Of a stretch of DNA of 37,181 nucleotides, positions 34,588 through 37,181 are shown piece by piece. The translations under genes were made by a program, and so were the position numbers. Location of the stretch: positions 1 to 37,181 of the forward strand of contig JANQGU010000365.1 of the NCBI GenBank assembly GCA_028282935.1. The letters are read 5' to 3'. The DNA is from Kiloniellales bacterium (GTDB lineage Bacteria; Pseudomonadota; Alphaproteobacteria; Kiloniellales; JAKSBE01). Numbering within the stretch: position 1 is the first letter of the stretch; each line of letters opens with the position of its first letter. The notes beneath the pieces are model-generated. The model did not search any database, was not told the DNA's origin, and saw only the letters and a list, made by a program, of their open reading frames with translations.

Positions 34588-36596
34588 GTCCCTTCAACCT
34601 TCCCCGGGCGACTCGGCCGCCGCCGCGGAAAGCCAGGGCGAGAGCCTTCGGGGCGCGGGCCTTCTGGGCGAGGAGATTCTCGGTAACGGCCAGATCCGGG
34701 ACGTCTTCCAGAACGGGCGCGGTATCACGGTCCGGATCGATCGCGACCGCGATACCCTGCTGACCGAGTTCGGCAAGGCCACCCTCACCGACCGCTATCT
34801 CATGCCCGGCGAGAGCTTCCAGGACCTCTTCGCCCGGGTCGCGGCCCATTTCGCCGACGACTCGGCCCATGCCCAGCGGATCTACGACTACATCTCGCGG
34901 CTCTGGTTCATGCCGGCGACCCCGGTCCTGTCCAACGGCGGCACCGGCCGCGGCCTACCGATCTCCTGCTTTCTCAACGAGTCCCAGGACAGCCTGGACG
35001 GCATCGTCGGCCTGTGGAACGAAAACGTCTGGCTGGCGGCGCGCGGCGGCGGCATCGGCAGCTACTGGGGCAACCTGCGCTGGATCGGCGTAGATCCGGG
35101 CGGAGGGCAGGCCGCGCTGGGTCAGGAGGCGGCAGGCGGCCTCGACCATCGGCGGCCGGGTCGGCCACAACGGCAAGACCTCGGGCGTGGTGCCCTTCAT
35201 CCGGGTCATGGATTCCCTGACCCTGGCCATCAGCCAAGGCTCGCTGCGCCGCGGCTCGGCCGCCGTCTACCTGCCGGTCAGCCATCCTGAGATCGAGGAG
35301 TTCATCGAGCTGCGCCGGCCGACCGGCGGCGACCCCAACCGCAAGGCGCTGAACCTGCACCACGGCGTGGTCATCCCGGATGCCTTCATGCGCGCGGTCG
35401 AGAAGGACGAGGACTGGGCCCTGACCAGCCCCAAGGACCAGACGGTGGTCCGGACGGTCAAGGCCCGGGCGCTGTGGATCCGCATCCTGACGGCGCGGAT
35501 CGAGACCGGCGAGCCCTACCTGATCTACGTCGACCACGTGAATCGGGCGATCCCCGAGCACCACAAGCTGGCCGGCCTGTCGGTCAAGATGTCCAACCTC
35601 TGCAGCGAGATCACCCTGCCGACGGGCATCGATCACCTGGGCAAGGACCGGACGGCGGTCTGCTGCCTCTCCTCCCTGAACCTGGAGACCTATTTCGACT
35701 GGCAGGACGACCCGCGCTTCGTCGAGGACGTGCTGCGCTTCCTGGACAACGTCCTGGAGGACTTCATCGAGCGCGCGCCGGACTCCATGGCCCGGGCGCG
35801 CTATTCGGCCATGCGGGAGCGTTCGGTCGGCCTGGGAGTCATGGGCTTCCACTCCTTCCTGCAGCAGAACGGCATCCCCATCGAGGGCGTCATGGCCAAG
35901 GTCTGGAACCGGCGCATATTCCAGCAGATCCGCGAGGCCGCCGACGCCGCCTCGGCGAAGCTGGCCGAGGAGCGCGGCCCCTGCGAGGATGCCAAGGAAC
36001 TGGGCATCGCCGAGCGCTTCTCCAACAAGATGGCCATCGCGCCGACGGCCTCGATCTCGATCATCTGCGGCGGCGCCTCGCCGGGGATCGAGCCCATCGC
36101 CGCCAACAGCTACACCCACAAGACGCTGTCCGGCTCCTTCAACGTGCGCAACAAGTACCTGGCCGAGCTGCTGGCGTCGAAGGGCCGCAACGACGAGGAG
36201 GTCTGGACCTCGATCACCCTGCACGAGGGCTCGGTCCAGCAGCTGGACTTTCTCAGCGACGAGGAAAAGGACGTCTTCAAGACCGCCTTCGAGATCGACC
36301 AGCGCTGGCTGATCGAGCATGCGGCCGACCGGGCGCCGCACATCTGCCAGGCCCAGTCGCTGAACGTCTTTCTGCCGGCCGACGTGCACAAGCGCGACCT
36401 GCACCAGATCCACTTCCAGGCCTGGAAGAAGGGCGTGAAGAGCCTCTACTACTGCCGCTCCAAGTCGATCCAGCGCGCCGAATCGGGCCTGGGCGCGCCG
36501 GCGCCCAAGGCCGTGCCCCTGCTGGGCAAGGTCAACGGCCGGGAGCAGCCGCAGGCCGGCAGCACCGACTACGAGGAATGCCTGGCCTGTCAGTGA
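34505..36596 (+). pseudogene. nrdA: Ribonucleoside-diphosphate reductase subunit alpha, interrupted by a 64-bp insertion
   Basis: NrdA reduces ribonucleotides to deoxyribonucleotides with NrdB. The reading frame is broken: the first part is open from 34505 to 35290 and the second from 35187 to 36596, one frame apart. Removing 35090-35153 joins them as NLRWIGGRVGHNGKTSGVVPF and yields a normal protein of about 675 residues. Active-site features are otherwise intact: PISCF, SNLCSEI and CCLSSLNLE supply the three active-site cysteines, PTASISIICGGASPGIEP the substrate loop, and the C-terminal YEECLACQ the redox cysteine pair. AGGGGGAG precedes the ATG. The first 60-70 residues are unconserved; GTG at 34580, preceded by GAGGAG, is an alternative start. 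Either the gene is dead and another reductase is used, or the insertion is a sequence or assembly error. Confidence 0.88.
35090..35153. other. 64-bp insertion in nrdA with ATCGGC at both ends
   Basis: ATCGGC occurs at 35084-35089 and again at 35148-35153; the second copy continues in frame with the rest of nrdA. Read on the minus strand, 35081-35155 encodes PPMVEAACRLLTQRGLPSARIYADP. This resembles the C-terminal part of FNR-type flavin or iron-sulfur oxidoreductases, where a CGPPPMV motif is followed by such a helix and a strand. The piece is therefore probably a stray fragment of another gene, inverted. Confidence 0.75.
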
Positions 36597-36638
36597 GCCG
36601 GGACAGAAGAACAATCAGACCGAGAGAACGAGACCCGC

Positions 36639-37181
36639 ATGTCCCTGCTCGAACACAACCCCGTCTACAAGCCCTTCAAGTATCCCTGGGCCTATGAGGC
36701 CTGGCTGACCCAGCAGCGCATCCACTGGCTGCCGGAAGAGGTGCCCCTGGCGGACGACGTCAAGGATTGGCAGCGCAACCTCAGCGCCGCCGAGCGCAAC
36801 CTGCTGACCCAGATCTTCCGCTTCTTCACGCAGTCGGACGTCGAGGTCAACAACTGCTACATGAAGCACTACGCCCGGGTCTTCGGGCCGACCGAGATCC
36901 AGATGATGCTGGCCGCCTTCTCCAACATGGAGACGGTGCACATCGCGGCCTACTCCCACCTGCTGGACACCATCGGCATGCCGGAGTCGGAGTACTCGGC
37001 CTTCCTCCACTACAAGGAGATGAAGGACAAGTACGACTACATGCAGGGCTTCGGCACCGAGACCAAGGAGGACATCGCGCTGACCCTCGCGGTCTTCGGC
37101 GCCTTCACCGAGGGCCTGCAGCTCTTCGCCTCCTTCGCGATCCTGCTGAACTTCCCGCGCTTCAACAAGATGAAGGGCATG
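36639..37181 (+). CDS. nrdB: Ribonucleoside-diphosphate reductase subunit beta, partial
   Basis: NrdB carries the di-iron centre and tyrosyl radical for NrdA. The window holds the first 181 codons, running to the last base with no stop. The product starts MSLLEHNPVYKPFKYPWAYE. Iron-ligand regions are visible: FFTQSDVEVNNCYMKHY, then NMETVHIAAYSHLLD with ligand Glu and His and a Tyr seven residues after the Glu, the position of the radical Tyr in E. coli NrdB, and FGAFTEGLQLFASFAILL with a further Glu. It starts 42 bp after the nrdA stop, so it is co-transcribed. The frame is intact, unlike nrdA. Confidence 0.96.
   Translation, partial: MSLLEHNPVYKPFKYPWAYEAWLTQQRIHWLPEEVPLADDVKDWQRNLSAAERNLLTQIFRFFTQSDVEVNNCYMKHYARVFGPTEIQMMLAAFSNMETVHIAAYSHLLDTIGMPESEYSAFLHYKEMKDKYDYMQGFGTETKEDIALTLAVFGAFTEGLQLFASFAILLNFPRFNKMKGM

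Overview
The window is GC-rich, gene-dense bacterial chromosome. Several features suggest an alphaproteobacterium, perhaps a marine or halotolerant member of the Rhodospirillales: a DctB/DctD-controlled TRAP transporter with a sigma-54 promoter, a DUF3108 protein, a TadG-like pilus-type vWA protein, an otsB-GH15-otsA trehalose cassette, an NrdA with a C-terminal ECLACQ tail, and CCCTCCCCCTTGATGGGGGAGGG-type intergenic repeats. The taxonomic placement is inference from gene style, not from a marker gene. There is no prophage, insertion sequence, CRISPR array or obvious genomic island.

Layout. 1-4.2 kb: glmU-glmS (UDP-GlcNAc synthesis, minus strand, glmS cut by the window edge), divergent from gph, then a DUF3108 protein. 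4.3-6.8 kb: tRNA-Val(CAC) with its promoter, then two paralogous small lipoproteins. Between the lipoproteins lies a decayed copy of the 3' end of the downstream epimerase gene, so the locus arose by tandem duplication. 6.9-10.5 kb: a methyltransferase and a large secreted endonuclease/exonuclease/phosphatase-family nuclease. 10.7-15.7 kb: a tightly packed trehalose operon otsB, GH15 hydrolase, otsA, glk. 15.8-22.6 kb: dctB-dctD, then a DctD-type upstream site, a sigma-54 promoter and dctPQM. 22.7-23.7 kb: a second tandem pair of small exported proteins, unrelated to the first pair. 24-28.2 kb: a vWA/TadG-like protein and a large di-heme cytochrome c peroxidase-family protein, each preceded by an AT-rich non-coding stretch. 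28.3-34.2 kb: a GNAT acetyltransferase, an HxlR regulator with a perfect 21-bp palindrome upstream, an unknown coiled-coil protein, a YeeE/YedE transporter, a REPIN-like inverted repeat pair, a YedK/HMCES-type SOS peptidase, and a peptidoglycan-binding plus lytic transglycosylase protein. 34.4-37.2 kb: nrdA-nrdB (aerobic class I ribonucleotide reductase), nrdB cut by the window edge.

How the genes work together. OtsA and OtsB make trehalose, the GH15 enzyme may hydrolyse it or an alpha-glucan to glucose, and Glk rephosphorylates the glucose, so the operon can both make and recycle an osmolyte. DctB and DctD sense C4-dicarboxylates and should activate dctPQM through the sigma-54 promoter seen here; a long hairpin between dctP and dctQ probably sets the ratio of binding protein to membrane subunits.

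Most notable observations: nrdA is broken by a 64-bp insertion bounded by ATCGGC repeats. Read on the opposite strand, the insert encodes a fragment that looks like the C-terminus of an FNR-type oxidoreductase. A cluster of DnaA-box-like sequences covers the nrdA promoter and 5' end. Two independent families of small exported proteins have each undergone local duplication. I did not find a clearly new multi-gene defence or biosynthetic system.
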